From the NCBI RefSeq assembly GCF_025398735.1, contig NZ_CP104694.1:6041465-6105464 (forward strand): a DNA stretch of 64,000 bases, given 5' to 3'. Source of the DNA: Tahibacter amnicola (GTDB lineage Bacteria > Pseudomonadota > Gammaproteobacteria > Xanthomonadales > Rhodanobacteraceae). The notes beneath the pieces were generated by a model. It was given only the letters and a program-made list of their open reading frames with translations. It had not been told where the DNA came from and made no database searches. Positions 35,068 through 44,250 of this stretch are shown here, in pieces. Each line of letters begins with the position of its first letter. The stretch's first letter is position 1. Made by a program: the position numbers and the translations under genes.

Positions 35068-36615
35068 TTAGGAGCAAGCGCCCGGCGTGTTGCCGTCGTT
35101 GAGGACGCAGGTGCGCGTCGCACGGTGACGGTACAGAGCGGCATAGTTGGACAGAATGCCGGTGGCGCCGTTGTTGGCGTTGATGTAGTTCACAGCCAGG
35201 AAGCCGGTGACCGGCAGACCGAGGAAGGTGTTGCCTTCGACGGCCGGCGCGATCGGGTTCGACTCACGCAGCATGTGACGTTCGATCGTGGAGCCCGTTT
35301 CCGGATCCAGGTCGATGTTCAGCCAGCCCGACTCGAAGCCCGAGGAACGCGGGTCGATGTTGGCGGTCAGCGATGAGCCGAGGATCTTCGACTTGTTGCC
35401 GTTGGCGGTGAAATCGGCCGAGCGCTGGAAGCTCAGGACCTGCGATTCGAAGCACAGGTTGGTGCCCGGGACTTCATCCGGCGGCGAGAATTCGTCGACG
35501 GACTGGACAGTCTGCTCTTCGCGGTTGAAGTACGACACGCCGATGGCGACGCACGAACGGCCCGGAGCGCGGAAGTTCTCGACGAACGGACGGATGGCCG
35601 CAGCGGTCGGCGCACCGGTGTTCACGTAGAAACGCTTGGTCGGGAAGGTGATGACCCATTCCGACTCGGCGCCAGCAGCGGCTTCGAGCACGTATTCGTT
35701 GTGGATCGCCGAAGCCGTGAAGATCGAGGAAACGGCGTCGATCGGGGCAACGAAGTCCGAGACGATCAGCTGGCCGGTACCGGCAGCGGTCGACACGAAG
35801 TTGTACGAACGGGCAACACCGGCAACGGCTTCAACCGAGCGGGCGCTGGCCAGGTTCGGGGTCACGTCGGTCGGCTGCGAGTAGATGTGCTGCAGCGGGT
35901 CGGTCGTGGTGTAGAAGCCGTCGATCGCGTCGGCGTTGTAGCCAGCAATCGTACCGATCGCCGGATTGACGATCGAGCCCGAACCGAACAGGCCACCCGT
36001 CGGGGAGCGCAGTTCGTCGAGGTTGGCGTTGACCAGCGACGACAGGCCCGCGCCGCAGCCCGGCGGAACGCCGTCTTCGTGGGTGATCGCGGTGGCGATG
36101 GCGCCCGGAGCGAGCGTCGCCATTTCGATCAGTTCGGCGTGACCTTCACGCGTACGCGTGATGGCGTCCGGACCCGGGTCCGGCAGGTAGGCCGAAGCCT
36201 TGAAACGGGCGTACTTGCGGCCGTCCGGCAGGGTGCCGAGGGAGCTGGAGGTGCCACCCTTGATCTGCGGGATCGTGCAGGACTCGTCGTCGGTCAGCAG
36301 GTTGCCGCCTTCGGCGTCGCCCAGCGTGAAGATCGAGGCCGTCCACACGTCGTACTGCGAGAGGAACAGGTTGAAGTCGAGGACTTCAGCGCTGTTGTAG
36401 CCTTCAAGGAAACGGACCTTGACGGCCTTCGGCACGGCGGTGGTGTTGACCACGGAGATCAGCGTGGTGTTGCCGGCGTTGACGGTGTAGTACGGGTAGA
36501 TGAGGACCTGGCCCAGACCGTCCGCATTCAGTTCGACGGCGTTCGCGACGCTGGCAATACCGGCAAGGCCGGCGATACCGGCGACGACCGCGGTCGTCAG
36601 GTTGTTTCTTTTCAT
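35068..36615 (-). CDS. Hypothetical abundant exported protein
   Basis: The 515-residue product has a signal peptide (MKRNNLTTAVVAGIAGLAG, cleavage after VANA near residue 26). The mature part is beta-rich with low Lys and many Ala/Gly/Thr/Asn. It includes GQVLIYPYYTVNAGNTTLIS near its start, a pattern seen in unclassified exported proteins of several proteobacteria. Cysteines are few and scattered. No catalytic motif is visible. AGGAG stands seven bases before the ATG at 36615. The strong ribosome site, own terminator and candidate promoter suggest high expression as a single-gene unit, perhaps a cell-surface or secreted protein. Confidence 0.75.
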   Translation of the reverse strand: MKRNNLTTAVVAGIAGLAGIASVANAVELNADGLGQVLIYPYYTVNAGNTTLISVVNTTAVPKAVKVRFLEGYNSAEVLDFNLFLSQYDVWTASIFTLGDAEGGNLLTDDESCTIPQIKGGTSSSLGTLPDGRKYARFKASAYLPDPGPDAITRTREGHAELIEMATLAPGAIATAITHEDGVPPGCGAGLSSLVNANLDELRSPTGGLFGSGSIVNPAIGTIAGYNADAIDGFYTTTDPLQHIYSQPTDVTPNLASARSVEAVAGVARSYNFVSTAAGTGQLIVSDFVAPIDAVSSIFTASAIHNEYVLEAAAGAESEWVITFPTKRFYVNTGAPTAAAIRPFVENFRAPGRSCVAIGVSYFNREEQTVQSVDEFSPPDEVPGTNLCFESQVLSFQRSADFTANGNKSKILGSSLTANIDPRSSGFESGWLNIDLDPETGSTIERHMLRESNPIAPAVEGNTFLGLPVTGFLAVNYINANNGATGILSNYAALYRHRATRTCVLNDGNTPGACS

Positions 36616-36720
36616 CACAACACTCCTAAGTGAACCACAGGGCTTTTGCTTACGGCTAACGCGGTTTCATTAGCGGTTTTGGCCCGCCTTTCAAGAACCG
36701 AGTCAGGCAACAGCGCACGC

Positions 36721-36749
36721 ATGCTATGACAAAGGCCAAACCAACGCAA
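36721..36749 (-). promoter_or_regulatory. Candidate sigma-70 promoter
   Basis: On the minus strand TTGCGT (36749-36744) and TAGCAT (36726-36721) stand exactly 17 bp apart, about 106 bp before the start of the 36615 gene. Each is only a partial match to consensus (three and four of six bases). Confidence 0.3.
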
Positions 36750-36782
36750 TCCCTTGCCAAACGCCGCGAACACCAATGCTTA

Positions 36783-37234
36783 TCACTGTTTACGTGAATT
36801 ATCTATGGCAGTGGAGCCCAATTTTTCAGGCAGGTGGAGCCACTCGCCGTCAATTTTCATCCACTTCTCGTGCATCACGGAAAAGCCCGGCGTATTGCCG
36901 GCGCCGTGCACGGGAATGGTGAATTCCATCGTCACGGAAACGTCACAGACGTCCTCGGTCTCGCACTTCTTCTCCAGGACGCTCGCCTTCTTCCACTGCA
37001 CCGGCCGGGTGTTCATCTCCATCGAGTACTGCTCGCGGGTCTTGGTCTGGCGGAAACCGGGGGTCAGGTACTCGTAGGCGTCAATCGCCTGGCGACTGAT
37101 CAGCAGGTCCCAGCGCTTGACCACGCGCTCTTCCAGCGATTTGGGCATGGCCGGCTTTTTCGGGCCACTGGCAACGCACCCCCCAGTGACACCACGGAAG
37201 CGGCCGCGAGGACGGCAAAGACAGTACGACGCAT
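36783..37234 (-). pseudogene. Lipoprotein gene with a one-base frameshift at a G6 tract
   Basis: Frame 1 starts at an ATG with AAGGAG six bases upstream and reads a signal peptide, MRRTVFAVLAAASVVSLGG. It then runs out of frame after a run of six G (minus strand, about 37175). The second frame, which ends at 36783, begins internally with MPKSLEERVVKRWDLLISRQ and forms a 121-residue soluble domain. A seventh G would join them as ...VSLGGCVASGPKKPAMPKSL..., a perfect lipobox with Cys at residue 20, giving a 150-residue lipoprotein. The body resembles NTF2-like or DUF-type small domains (AIDAYEYLTPGFRQTKTREQY) but is not assigned. It is the last gene after gspD, 12 bp away. Confidence 0.75.
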
Positions 37235-37246
37235 GGATTTCTCCTT

Positions 37247-39526
37247 TTATTTCTTTTTGCCGCCGAACGCGCTTTCGAGCGTGTCGCCGCCGGCATTCTT
37301 GATCGGCGCCAGGGACTGCAGGCGACGCTGGTATTCGTCAGTGATATCGCGCGCTTCCGAGGCACTGCTGACGACCCGGGGCGTGATCATGATGATCAGC
37401 TCGGTACGGTCGCGGCGCTTGTTCGTGGTGCCGAAAAGATTGCCGATCAGGGGGATCTTGCTCAGGCCCGGCACACCGTTCTTGCCGGCGATCTCGCTTT
37501 CACCGATCAGGCCGCCCAGGAGCACGGTCTGGCCGCTCTGCACGGCGATTTCCGTCTCGATCTCACGCTTGGCCACGGTGTAGTTACCGGTGGTGTCCTG
37601 CTCGCCCTTGGCGCTGACTTCCTGGCTGACTTCCATATAGACCAGGCCACCCGGATTGACGCGCGGCGTCACGGTGAGGATCACGCCGACGTCGCGGAAC
37701 TGGACGGCGCCATAGCTGGTGGTGCTGACGGAGTTCCCGCTGGAGTTGAGCGTCGAGCCGAAGCCGGAATTGAGGTAGTTCTGCACCACCGGAATCTGAT
37801 CGCCGACGTTGATCCGGGCTTCCTTGTTGTTGAGGACAACCAGCGAAGGCGCCGACAGGGTCTTGGTGTTCGAATCGGACTGCAGCGCGTTGATGGCGAC
37901 TTCGATCTCATTATTAATGAATGAGTAGAAGACGTTCGAGCTGCCTGCCGTCGGGATGGCATTGGCGCCGAACAGGCCTCGTTGCTGGTTGCCCGGCTGC
38001 GAGTGCGTATAGCGGCTTTCGCCGGTGCCGCTGGTGCCGATCAGGCCTTCCAGGTACCAGCGCACGCCGTACTGCAGGTTCCCGACCAGCTTCACTTCGA
38101 GGATCTTGGTTTCGATCTGCACCTGCAGCGGTTCGACATCCAGTCGCTTGATCGCGCTCTGGATGATGCCCCACTGGCTCTGGTTCGCCATCACCAGGAT
38201 CTGGTTGTTTTCCTCGACAGCCGTGATGCGGACTTCGGATTCATCATCGCCGATGGTGAACGAGGCCGCAGCCTGGGCCGGCGCGTTGGCGCTGGCGGCC
38301 TGCTTCTCGCGCGCCTGCTCGGCACGGCGGCTGTTGTCGTTCATGCCGCGCACTTCGACCGCCTGCAGACCCGGCGCCACCGAGCCGCTGCGGCTGGTCT
38401 TGCGCGAGGAACCGCCACTGCTCTGGCCGGTGAACACCTCATTGAGGCGATCGGCAAGATCGACGGATTTCACGTTCTTCACGTCATAGACGTACAGCTG
38501 CGTGCCGCTTTCACTGCCACCCTGATCCAGGCGACGCAGCCATTCCTCGGCCTGCGCCAGGTAATCCGGATTGGGCGTGATCACGATAACCGAGTTGGTG
38601 CGCTCGATCGGCACGAAACGGAACATGCCGGCCATCGGCGATTCACCGGTGGCGCCAAAGAGCTTGTCCAGCTCCGGCATGATTTTCGCCACTTCAACAT
38701 TGACAATCGTATACACGCCGATGGACATGCCCTTGAGCCAGTCCACGTCGAAGATGTCGATGGTGCGCTGGTAGTTTTCCAGTTCGGTCGCCGTGCCGGC
38801 CAGCACCAGCATGCTGCGCGAGGTGTCGACCGAGACGAAGGCGTCGCTCTTGGCGTACGGCTTGAGGAGCTTCTCCATCTCCTTCGGCGACACGAAACGC
38901 AGGGGGAATACCCGCACTTCGTAACCCTTGGCGGCAGACGGCGCGGCGATGCGCGGCGTCAGCTTGCCCGGCAGGGCGTCCTTGGTCGGCAGCACGGTGT
39001 AGCGGCCTTCGCTGAAGACCAGGGAGTTGTTCGTCCAGGACAGCAGCATTTCCAGGATCGACATCGCCTGGTCGGCCTTGATCGGCTTGGACGTCGAAAA
39101 ACTCACGTTGCCCTGGACGCCCGGCGCAATCACGTAGTTGAGCTGGAGCAGGTCGCCCAGGATGGCCTTGGCCACCGCCTGGATCGGCTGGTTCTCGAAA
39201 TTGAAGGTGAGCTGGCCATCTTCGGCCGGGGCGCTGCGAATCGCCGCCTTGGCGGCCTCGTCATTGATGAACTGGCCGGTGCCCTTCTCGATTTCCGGCG
39301 GCGGTGCCTTGGCCTGGTCCGAGCGGGAGCTGAGGGAGATCGGCCCCTGGTCGCCCGCAGCGCGGGATTCGGCCAGTTTGTCGACCTCGGTCTTGACCTG
39401 GGGCTGTTCCAGCAGTTCTTGTTCGACTCGCGTGTCGCGTGGCGCAGGCGTCGTCGCACAGCCGGACAGCGCAACCAGCGCCGCGGCAAGGCAAAGGGTG
39501 GTAAGGCGTAGGCGCACTGGCGTCAC
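37247..39526 (-). CDS. gspD: Type II secretion system secretin GspD/XpsD
   Basis: GspD forms the outer-membrane pore of the type II system. The 759-residue protein starts at a GTG that overlaps the gspN stop (GTGA) and has a lipoprotein signal with LSGC at about residue 20-23. The N0 domain is near residues 95-170 (FNFENQPIQAVAKAILGDLL). N1-N3 repeats span to about 470 (VRVFPLRFVSPKEMEKLL, VYDVKNVKSVDLADRLNEVF). The secretin domain is about 480-720, with NQILVMANQSQWGIIQSAIK, RINVGDQIPVVQNY and LLGGLIGESEIAGKNGVPGL. The lipid anchor may mean it needs no separate pilotin. It closes the xps operon. Confidence 0.96.
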   Translation of the reverse strand: MTPVRLRLTTLCLAAALVALSGCATTPAPRDTRVEQELLEQPQVKTEVDKLAESRAAGDQGPISLSSRSDQAKAPPPEIEKGTGQFINDEAAKAAIRSAPAEDGQLTFNFENQPIQAVAKAILGDLLQLNYVIAPGVQGNVSFSTSKPIKADQAMSILEMLLSWTNNSLVFSEGRYTVLPTKDALPGKLTPRIAAPSAAKGYEVRVFPLRFVSPKEMEKLLKPYAKSDAFVSVDTSRSMLVLAGTATELENYQRTIDIFDVDWLKGMSIGVYTIVNVEVAKIMPELDKLFGATGESPMAGMFRFVPIERTNSVIVITPNPDYLAQAEEWLRRLDQGGSESGTQLYVYDVKNVKSVDLADRLNEVFTGQSSGGSSRKTSRSGSVAPGLQAVEVRGMNDNSRRAEQAREKQAASANAPAQAAASFTIGDDESEVRITAVEENNQILVMANQSQWGIIQSAIKRLDVEPLQVQIETKILEVKLVGNLQYGVRWYLEGLIGTSGTGESRYTHSQPGNQQRGLFGANAIPTAGSSNVFYSFINNEIEVAINALQSDSNTKTLSAPSLVVLNNKEARINVGDQIPVVQNYLNSGFGSTLNSSGNSVSTTSYGAVQFRDVGVILTVTPRVNPGGLVYMEVSQEVSAKGEQDTTGNYTVAKREIETEIAVQSGQTVLLGGLIGESEIAGKNGVPGLSKIPLIGNLFGTTNKRRDRTELIIMITPRVVSSASEARDITDEYQRRLQSLAPIKNAGGDTLESAFGGKKK

Positions 39527-40257
39527 TCCGTGTTCTTGTCCATTTCTTGCTGCTCACGCAGCTTCTCGGCCTGCTCGCGCATTTCGCGACGGCGCTCTTC
39601 GATGCGGCGTTGCAGCTCAGCGGCCCGGTCGGGCGGCTGACTGGGTACAGTGGTCGTATTGGTGGCGGCGGTCCCCGCGGGCGGGGCGCCCGGCGGCGGC
39701 GGCGCGCTGGCACTGGCCGGCGAGGGCGCCTTGGCGCTGGGTGGTACTGTGAGTCCGGGAGCGACCTCAAGTTCCACTTCGGAGGTCTTGTTGTCGGCAC
39801 TCTTGAACACGGCGGCGCGCGGACGGATCTCGGCCAGCGTCCAGCCCTGCTGCTCGCCCGGCAAAGGCATGCCGATCTTGAGCGACAGCGCTTCGTTCTT
39901 GGCGTTGTCGCGCACCATGGCCAGTTGCACGTCGGGAGTGAGAATCACACCGGTGAGGGTGATGTTGAGCGGGTTGATCTCGACCGGCGGCTTGACCTCG
40001 TCCTCGACGAGCGGCGTCGGCTTGCGGTCTTCGTTGAAGATCGGCCGCTGCTTGACCTGGTCAAACTGCAGCTCCGGCGGCAGGGTGAAGGTCTCGGCGT
40101 TGATCCGGCCCACACCCGTCAGGGGGGCGACCTCGCCTTCCGGCGCCCAGCTGTAGCCACGTCCGGCCCCCATCCAGGCCAGCACGCCAGCCAGGGAGAG
40201 CACGCCGCAACTGCCCGCCAGGACCATCGTCATCATTTGTGCGGTACGCGCGTTCAT
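39523..40257 (-). CDS. gspN: Type II secretion protein N (XpsN/GspC-like)
   Basis: The 244-residue protein takes the place of GspC, linking the inner-membrane platform to the secretin. It has one N-terminal membrane segment (MMTMVLAGSCGVLSLAGVLAW) and a homology-region-like domain, about residues 60-165 (QRPIFNEDRKPTPL, NITLTGVILTPDVQLAMVRD, LSLKIGMPLPGEQQGWTLAE). A Pro/Ala-rich stretch follows, then a C-terminal charged helix (ELQRRIEERRREMREQAEKL). The RPIF...L.GV pattern is typical of GspC HR domains. It overlaps gspM and gspD by 4 bp each. The order L-M-N-D equals that of Xanthomonas xps. Confidence 0.88.
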   Translation of the reverse strand: MNARTAQMMTMVLAGSCGVLSLAGVLAWMGAGRGYSWAPEGEVAPLTGVGRINAETFTLPPELQFDQVKQRPIFNEDRKPTPLVEDEVKPPVEINPLNITLTGVILTPDVQLAMVRDNAKNEALSLKIGMPLPGEQQGWTLAEIRPRAAVFKSADNKTSEVELEVAPGLTVPPSAKAPSPASASAPPPPGAPPAGTAATNTTTVPSQPPDRAAELQRRIEERRREMREQAEKLREQQEMDKNTE

Positions 40258-40868
40258 GCCTTGTCAGCCCCTCGCTTGCGCAGATATCCCGACAGGTTGA
40301 AGCGGATATCCAGGGCGCTCTGCTGCGGTTGCTTCTGGCCCGGCGGCACATAGCCGTAGTTCTGCTTGTAGACCATCAGCTGGTCGACGAAGAGGTAGGG
40401 TTTGCCCGATTCCAGCTGGTAGACGATGGCCGAGAACGGCTCGAGGTCGCAGCGCATGCGCACCTGGATCGTCACCCGCTCATAGAGCTCGGGCTTGCCG
40501 CCGGTCAGGGTCTGGTTAGTCAGCACCTGGCAACGGTTCTGGTCGCCGCCCCGGTCATTGACGGCCTGTTTCAGGCGCTGGATGAGGTCGGCCGCCGCCG
40601 CGTTGGCGTCGGTCTGGTTGAGGAAGGCCTGGCTGCTCTGCTCGAACTCGCGCACTTCGCCGAGCCGTTTTTCGATTTCCGCACGCTGGGCGCTGGTTTC
40701 GCGGAACCGCTGCTGTTGCTCGCGCAGGTCGGCCATCTGGCCGCGCAGGGCCAGGTGCGGCGACACGAACCACCAGTGCACGCCCAGCAGGTAGACCAGC
40801 AGGGCGACGATCAAGGTGAGGACGACGGCGAGCAGGCGGCCGTTGTTCTTATCCGGCAGCAGACGCAT
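40254..40868 (-). CDS. gspM: Type II secretion system protein M
   Basis: GspM is an inner-membrane platform protein that pairs with GspL. The 204-residue product has a cytoplasmic N-terminal stub, one membrane helix (LLAVVLTLIVALLVYLLGVHW), a periplasmic coiled coil (RGQMADLREQQQRFRETSAQ to about residue 75) and a ferredoxin-like C-domain with two cysteines (NRCQVL, RMRCDL). It overlaps gspL by 20 bp and gspN by 4 bp, pointing to tight translational coupling. Confidence 0.9.
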   Translation of the reverse strand: MRLLPDKNNGRLLAVVLTLIVALLVYLLGVHWWFVSPHLALRGQMADLREQQQRFRETSAQRAEIEKRLGEVREFEQSSQAFLNQTDANAAAADLIQRLKQAVNDRGGDQNRCQVLTNQTLTGGKPELYERVTIQVRMRCDLEPFSAIVYQLESGKPYLFVDQLMVYKQNYGYVPPGQKQPQQSALDIRFNLSGYLRKRGADKA

Positions 40869-42102
40869 TCATGCCCTCCTGTTTGGCCTCGTCCGGCGCC
40901 TTCGTATCCTTGCCACCGGTGTCGCCGCCGGCCGGCTTTTCCGCATCCGGCTTGGAGACGGCGTCCTTGGGCGCCTCTTTGCGCTTGAGCTGGGCCACCA
41001 GGTTGAAGCGGTCCTTCTTCAGGCGCGGGTCGGGCTGGATCACGCCCTGGAACGCGGGCTCTGCCAGCACGTTCGATTTCTGCAGCTCGGCGATCAGGCT
41101 TTCGACGTTTTCGCCCAGGCCCTGCAGCTCGACGCGTCCGTCTTCGGTGATATTCAGGCGCTCCAGGTAGGTGTTGTCCGGGAGGCGCTTGGTGAGATCG
41201 TCCAGCAGCTCGATGGTAGGGACGACGGAAGCCTTCTTCTGGGCCAGGAAGTTGGCCGAATCGATGGTTTCCTCCAGCGTCTTCCTCAGGGCGGCGACCT
41301 GCTTGGCATCGTTCTGGGCCTTGGCCACCTCTTCGGTCATCGCATTGACCGCGTCTTCGCGGTTGCTGACCGTACGCGCCATCACCGCCAAGGCCATGAT
41401 CACCGCAACGCTGGCCAGGCCCAGGTTGAGCAGCAGGCGGGTATTACGACGACGCGCGCGGCGCTCATTCGGCAACAGGTTTACCCCGAGGCGCCGGCCG
41501 TCGTCGGCGTCCTGCCAGCAATCCACGCCGTCCAGGGCGATGCCCAGCTGGGTCACCGGCGCGAGATCCTGGTCGAACTGGGAGCGCGGCATGACCAGGA
41601 GGTCGACGTGGAGTTGCCGCCCGGCGGCATCACGCCCGAGTTCGCGGAAGTCGAAATAGACCTGGTCGGCCTTGAACGGCGTCTGGCGGTCCATTTCAAA
41701 GCTGAGCACCTGGCGCAGATTGCCCTCGGTCGCGGCCGGCAGGCTCATCGACCGGCGCAGCACCCGCTTGGGGGAGACGCAGTAAAACTGGCGCAGCTGA
41801 GGTTCGTCGATCGTCTGGCGCAGCCGGGCGAATTCGGCGCGCTGCGTTTCCGGTTCGGACTGCAGGGAAATGGTTCCGAGGTCAGCGACGCCGGTCGCCG
41901 TCTCGCGGCGGACGATCAGCTGGTCGCCATCGGTGTGCAGCAACAGCGCCTCGCGCCCTTCGGCCAGCGCGGCGCGCCACTTTGCCGGCAACAGCGAGAC
42001 GAGTTCGCCCGCCCACCACGCAAAAAAGCGCGGCAGCGGTGTTTTCGCATAGCGCGCCCGCAAGCGGACGAGCTGAGGTTCGAGCACGTCAAGAATGGCC
42101 AT
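40849..42102 (-). CDS. gspL: Type II secretion system protein L
   Basis: GspL links the ATPase GspE to the membrane platform. The 417-residue protein has an N-terminal actin-like cytoplasmic domain, about residues 35-225 (ALLLHTDGDQLIVRRETATG, VLSFEMDRQTPFKADQVYFD). Then comes a membrane helix near residue 220-240 (LLLNLGLASVAVIMALAVMA) and a periplasmic PilN-like coiled-coil/ferredoxin part. A charged Lys/Asp/Pro tail of about 40 residues ends it. The PilM-PilN-like shape fits XpsL. It starts one base inside the gspK stop (TAATG). Confidence 0.92.
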   Translation of the reverse strand: MAILDVLEPQLVRLRARYAKTPLPRFFAWWAGELVSLLPAKWRAALAEGREALLLHTDGDQLIVRRETATGVADLGTISLQSEPETQRAEFARLRQTIDEPQLRQFYCVSPKRVLRRSMSLPAATEGNLRQVLSFEMDRQTPFKADQVYFDFRELGRDAAGRQLHVDLLVMPRSQFDQDLAPVTQLGIALDGVDCWQDADDGRRLGVNLLPNERRARRRNTRLLLNLGLASVAVIMALAVMARTVSNREDAVNAMTEEVAKAQNDAKQVAALRKTLEETIDSANFLAQKKASVVPTIELLDDLTKRLPDNTYLERLNITEDGRVELQGLGENVESLIAELQKSNVLAEPAFQGVIQPDPRLKKDRFNLVAQLKRKEAPKDAVSKPDAEKPAGGDTGGKDTKAPDEAKQEGMNASAAG

Positions 42103-42998
42103 TACGAATTTTCGCCGTCGCGCCAGCGTAGAACCACGAAGGGCTTTCCACCGATCCCGGTTCCGCCCAGCCGGATGGTCGCGTCCAGGCGGGCACTGGC
42201 GCCGTTCGGAAGAGTGGCGCGGGACTCAATACTATACGTCAGCCCCCCACCCTCCGCCACGACAGGCGTTCCGTCGGGAAGCATCAAGCCGGTGGGTGGG
42301 CTGCCCGGCTGGGCGGCCTGCCGCTGGGTCACGATCATCTGGGCGTATTCCTCGGTCATTCCCGGCAGGGCCCGCAGGACCTCGATCGGGGCGTACCCCG
42401 GGCTGGGCTGGCTGCGGCCGGAGTACAGCGTTATGGAGTTCTCGATCTGGTGATAGATGTCGTAATCCATCCCCAGGACTTGCTGAATTTCAGACACCGT
42501 TTCAAACGGCGCGTTCCGCGGCAGGTACTTCAGATCGGCGGATTTGTACTCGGAATCTTCCGCACCCTTGGGGCTCGCCAGCTCGTCCGGATCGCGCCAG
42601 TCGACGATCGCATCCGCCAGTTCCTCGGCCCTCGCGTCCTCGATGCCGGCCGAGACGAACAAGGCCTTCAGAAGGATGTTATCGGCAACATTGATATCGA
42701 TCTTGCCGCTGTCGTCGGTGATCTTGACCTCGACCTTGGTGCCGTCGAAGTCGAACTCGTAGGGGCGGCCGTCGGCCACCCAGCGCGTCATGATGTCCGG
42801 ATTGCGCAGCTCGAAGGCCGCCCGGTGGATGCCTGCTTCGGCGGCGTAGCGCGCCGTCGTGGCGTCGAAGAGATGACGCGCCTGCAGCCCCTCGGTGCGC
42901 GCGATCACCGCGAAACTGCCCAGGATGATCGCAATCAGCGCGATCACCCACAGCACGATGATGAAGGCAACGCCGGTTTGGCGCGGATGCCGGATCAT
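42102..42998 (-). CDS. gspK: Type II secretion minor pseudopilin GspK
   Basis: GspK caps the pseudopilus tip. The 298-residue protein has a short basic leader and a prepilin site in RQTGVAFIIVLWVIALIAII, where G precedes the cleavage point and the usual Glu+5 is missing, as is normal for GspK. The large alpha domain follows (LADAIVDWRDPDELASPKGAED, a calcium-site-like loop, and YLPRNAPFETVSEIQQVLGM). The ATG at 42998 overlaps the gspJ stop as ATGA; the longer upstream frame is rejected. Confidence 0.93.
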   Translation of the reverse strand: MIRHPRQTGVAFIIVLWVIALIAIILGSFAVIARTEGLQARHLFDATTARYAAEAGIHRAAFELRNPDIMTRWVADGRPYEFDFDGTKVEVKITDDSGKIDINVADNILLKALFVSAGIEDARAEELADAIVDWRDPDELASPKGAEDSEYKSADLKYLPRNAPFETVSEIQQVLGMDYDIYHQIENSITLYSGRSQPSPGYAPIEVLRALPGMTEEYAQMIVTQRQAAQPGSPPTGLMLPDGTPVVAEGGGLTYSIESRATLPNGASARLDATIRLGGTGIGGKPFVVLRWRDGENS

Positions 42999-43705
42999 CG
43001 GGTTGCCTCGCCCGGCTCCGGCGCCGCAACCGGCTGGCCCTGGCCATTGCGCTGCTGGAACAGGCGGATGCCGCCACTGGTATCGAGCAGCAGCGGAATA
43101 TCCATCGTCGGCCACACCAGACCGGATTCCGGAGTCATCTCCAGGTCGATGCGTACCATCACGGGCAGCATGGACGGGTTTTCCCATTCGTCAGTCCAGT
43201 CTTCCAGCTCGCCCTGGTCATCGAACTTGCGGAACTGGATAGAGCCACGACGGATGCCGTCGAGCAGGAGCACCGGCTCGACGTCCTTGGTGGAGAGTTT
43301 TTCCAGGTCGAAGCCGTTGAGCATCTGGTGCGTAAACAGCAGCTGCAGGCCCTTCCGGCCGCGCGCCAGCTCCAGGCTCTGGACATAGGGGCCGCCACGG
43401 CTGAGATGGCCGGGCATTGGCGCGACGAAGCGGATGAAATCCTTCTCGCCCTGGAAGACGAAATTGGTGCCGGTCCCGTTCTCCTGGCCGAACGCCAGCG
43501 GCAGGGCGCGACTGAGCTCGCGCCGGATGAATTCCTGGGCGACGCGCAGCCGGTTGTTGCGGTCGATGACAGCTTCGCCCGAATGCATGGCCTTGGTGGC
43601 GGCACGGATGCCGCTCATCGCGCCCGCCATCAGGATGGCGAGCAGGGTCAGCGCCAGCAGCACTTCCAGCAGGCTGAATCCCTGTGATCGGCCGGGACGG
43701 CTCAT
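42995..43705 (-). CDS. gspJ: Type II secretion minor pseudopilin GspJ
   Basis: The 236-residue protein has a class III prepilin signal, SQGFSLLEVLLALTLLAILM, with G/F cleavage and Glu+5. A beta-rich domain follows (FVFQGEKDFIRFVAPMPGHL; LDGIRRGSIQFRKFDD). Together with GspI and GspK it forms the pseudopilus tip complex. It overlaps gspI and gspK by 4 bp each. The C-terminal tail is Gln/Pro-rich. Confidence 0.93.
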   Translation of the reverse strand: MSRPGRSQGFSLLEVLLALTLLAILMAGAMSGIRAATKAMHSGEAVIDRNNRLRVAQEFIRRELSRALPLAFGQENGTGTNFVFQGEKDFIRFVAPMPGHLSRGGPYVQSLELARGRKGLQLLFTHQMLNGFDLEKLSTKDVEPVLLLDGIRRGSIQFRKFDDQGELEDWTDEWENPSMLPVMVRIDLEMTPESGLVWPTMDIPLLLDTSGGIRLFQQRNGQGQPVAAPEPGEATR

Positions 43706-44250
43706 CGGGTGGGATCCTTGGTCGAACGGTTGCCCGCCTGCGTTGCGCCGCGCGAGGTCGATCCGGTGCCTGCCGGCGTCACCGCGCCACCGACGCCGCC
43801 GCCCGGGTTACCGCTCATGTCGGCCTGCGCCGAGCGCAGCGTGACGAAGTGCGCGCTGCGCGGATGGCGCATCGAACCCCACAGCACTTCCAGGTCGATC
43901 CGGTAGAGCTCAATGGCGGTGACGGACTGCAGATCCGGCGGTGAATCCGGCGCTTCGTAACGGGTGATGTCCAGCTCCCAGCGGAACTGGTCGTCGAATC
44001 GGCCGCTTTCGTGTCCCGGTTGCAGCTTTTCGCCAATACCGATGACATCGAGCTTCGACTGGGCCATCAGTGCCGCCTGGGTGTAATCGGCGGCCTGGTA
44101 GGTATTACGGATCGATCCGGACAGGATCTGCATCAGCACGCCGAATCCCAGCGCGAAAACGACAAAGGCCGCCACCAGCTCGATCAGGCTGAAGCCCCGC
44201 TGGGCGAGCGGCAGGTGAAGGCGGACATGCCGGGAAGGCGTCGGTTTCAT
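43702..44250 (-). CDS. gspI: Type II secretion minor pseudopilin GspI
   Basis: The 182-residue protein has a prepilin leader ending RG/FSLIELVAAFVVFALGF with Glu+5, and a short C-domain (DYTQAALMAQSKLDVIGIGE). It ends in a Gly/Thr/Ser-rich, probably disordered tail of about 40 residues, longer than in E. coli-type GspI. The ATG at 44250 overlaps the gspH stop (ATGA), which decides the start over an upstream in-frame ATG at 44310. Confidence 0.9.
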   Translation of the reverse strand: MKPTPSRHVRLHLPLAQRGFSLIELVAAFVVFALGFGVLMQILSGSIRNTYQAADYTQAALMAQSKLDVIGIGEKLQPGHESGRFDDQFRWELDITRYEAPDSPPDLQSVTAIELYRIDLEVLWGSMRHPRSAHFVTLRSAQADMSGNPGGGVGGAVTPAGTGSTSRGATQAGNRSTKDPTR

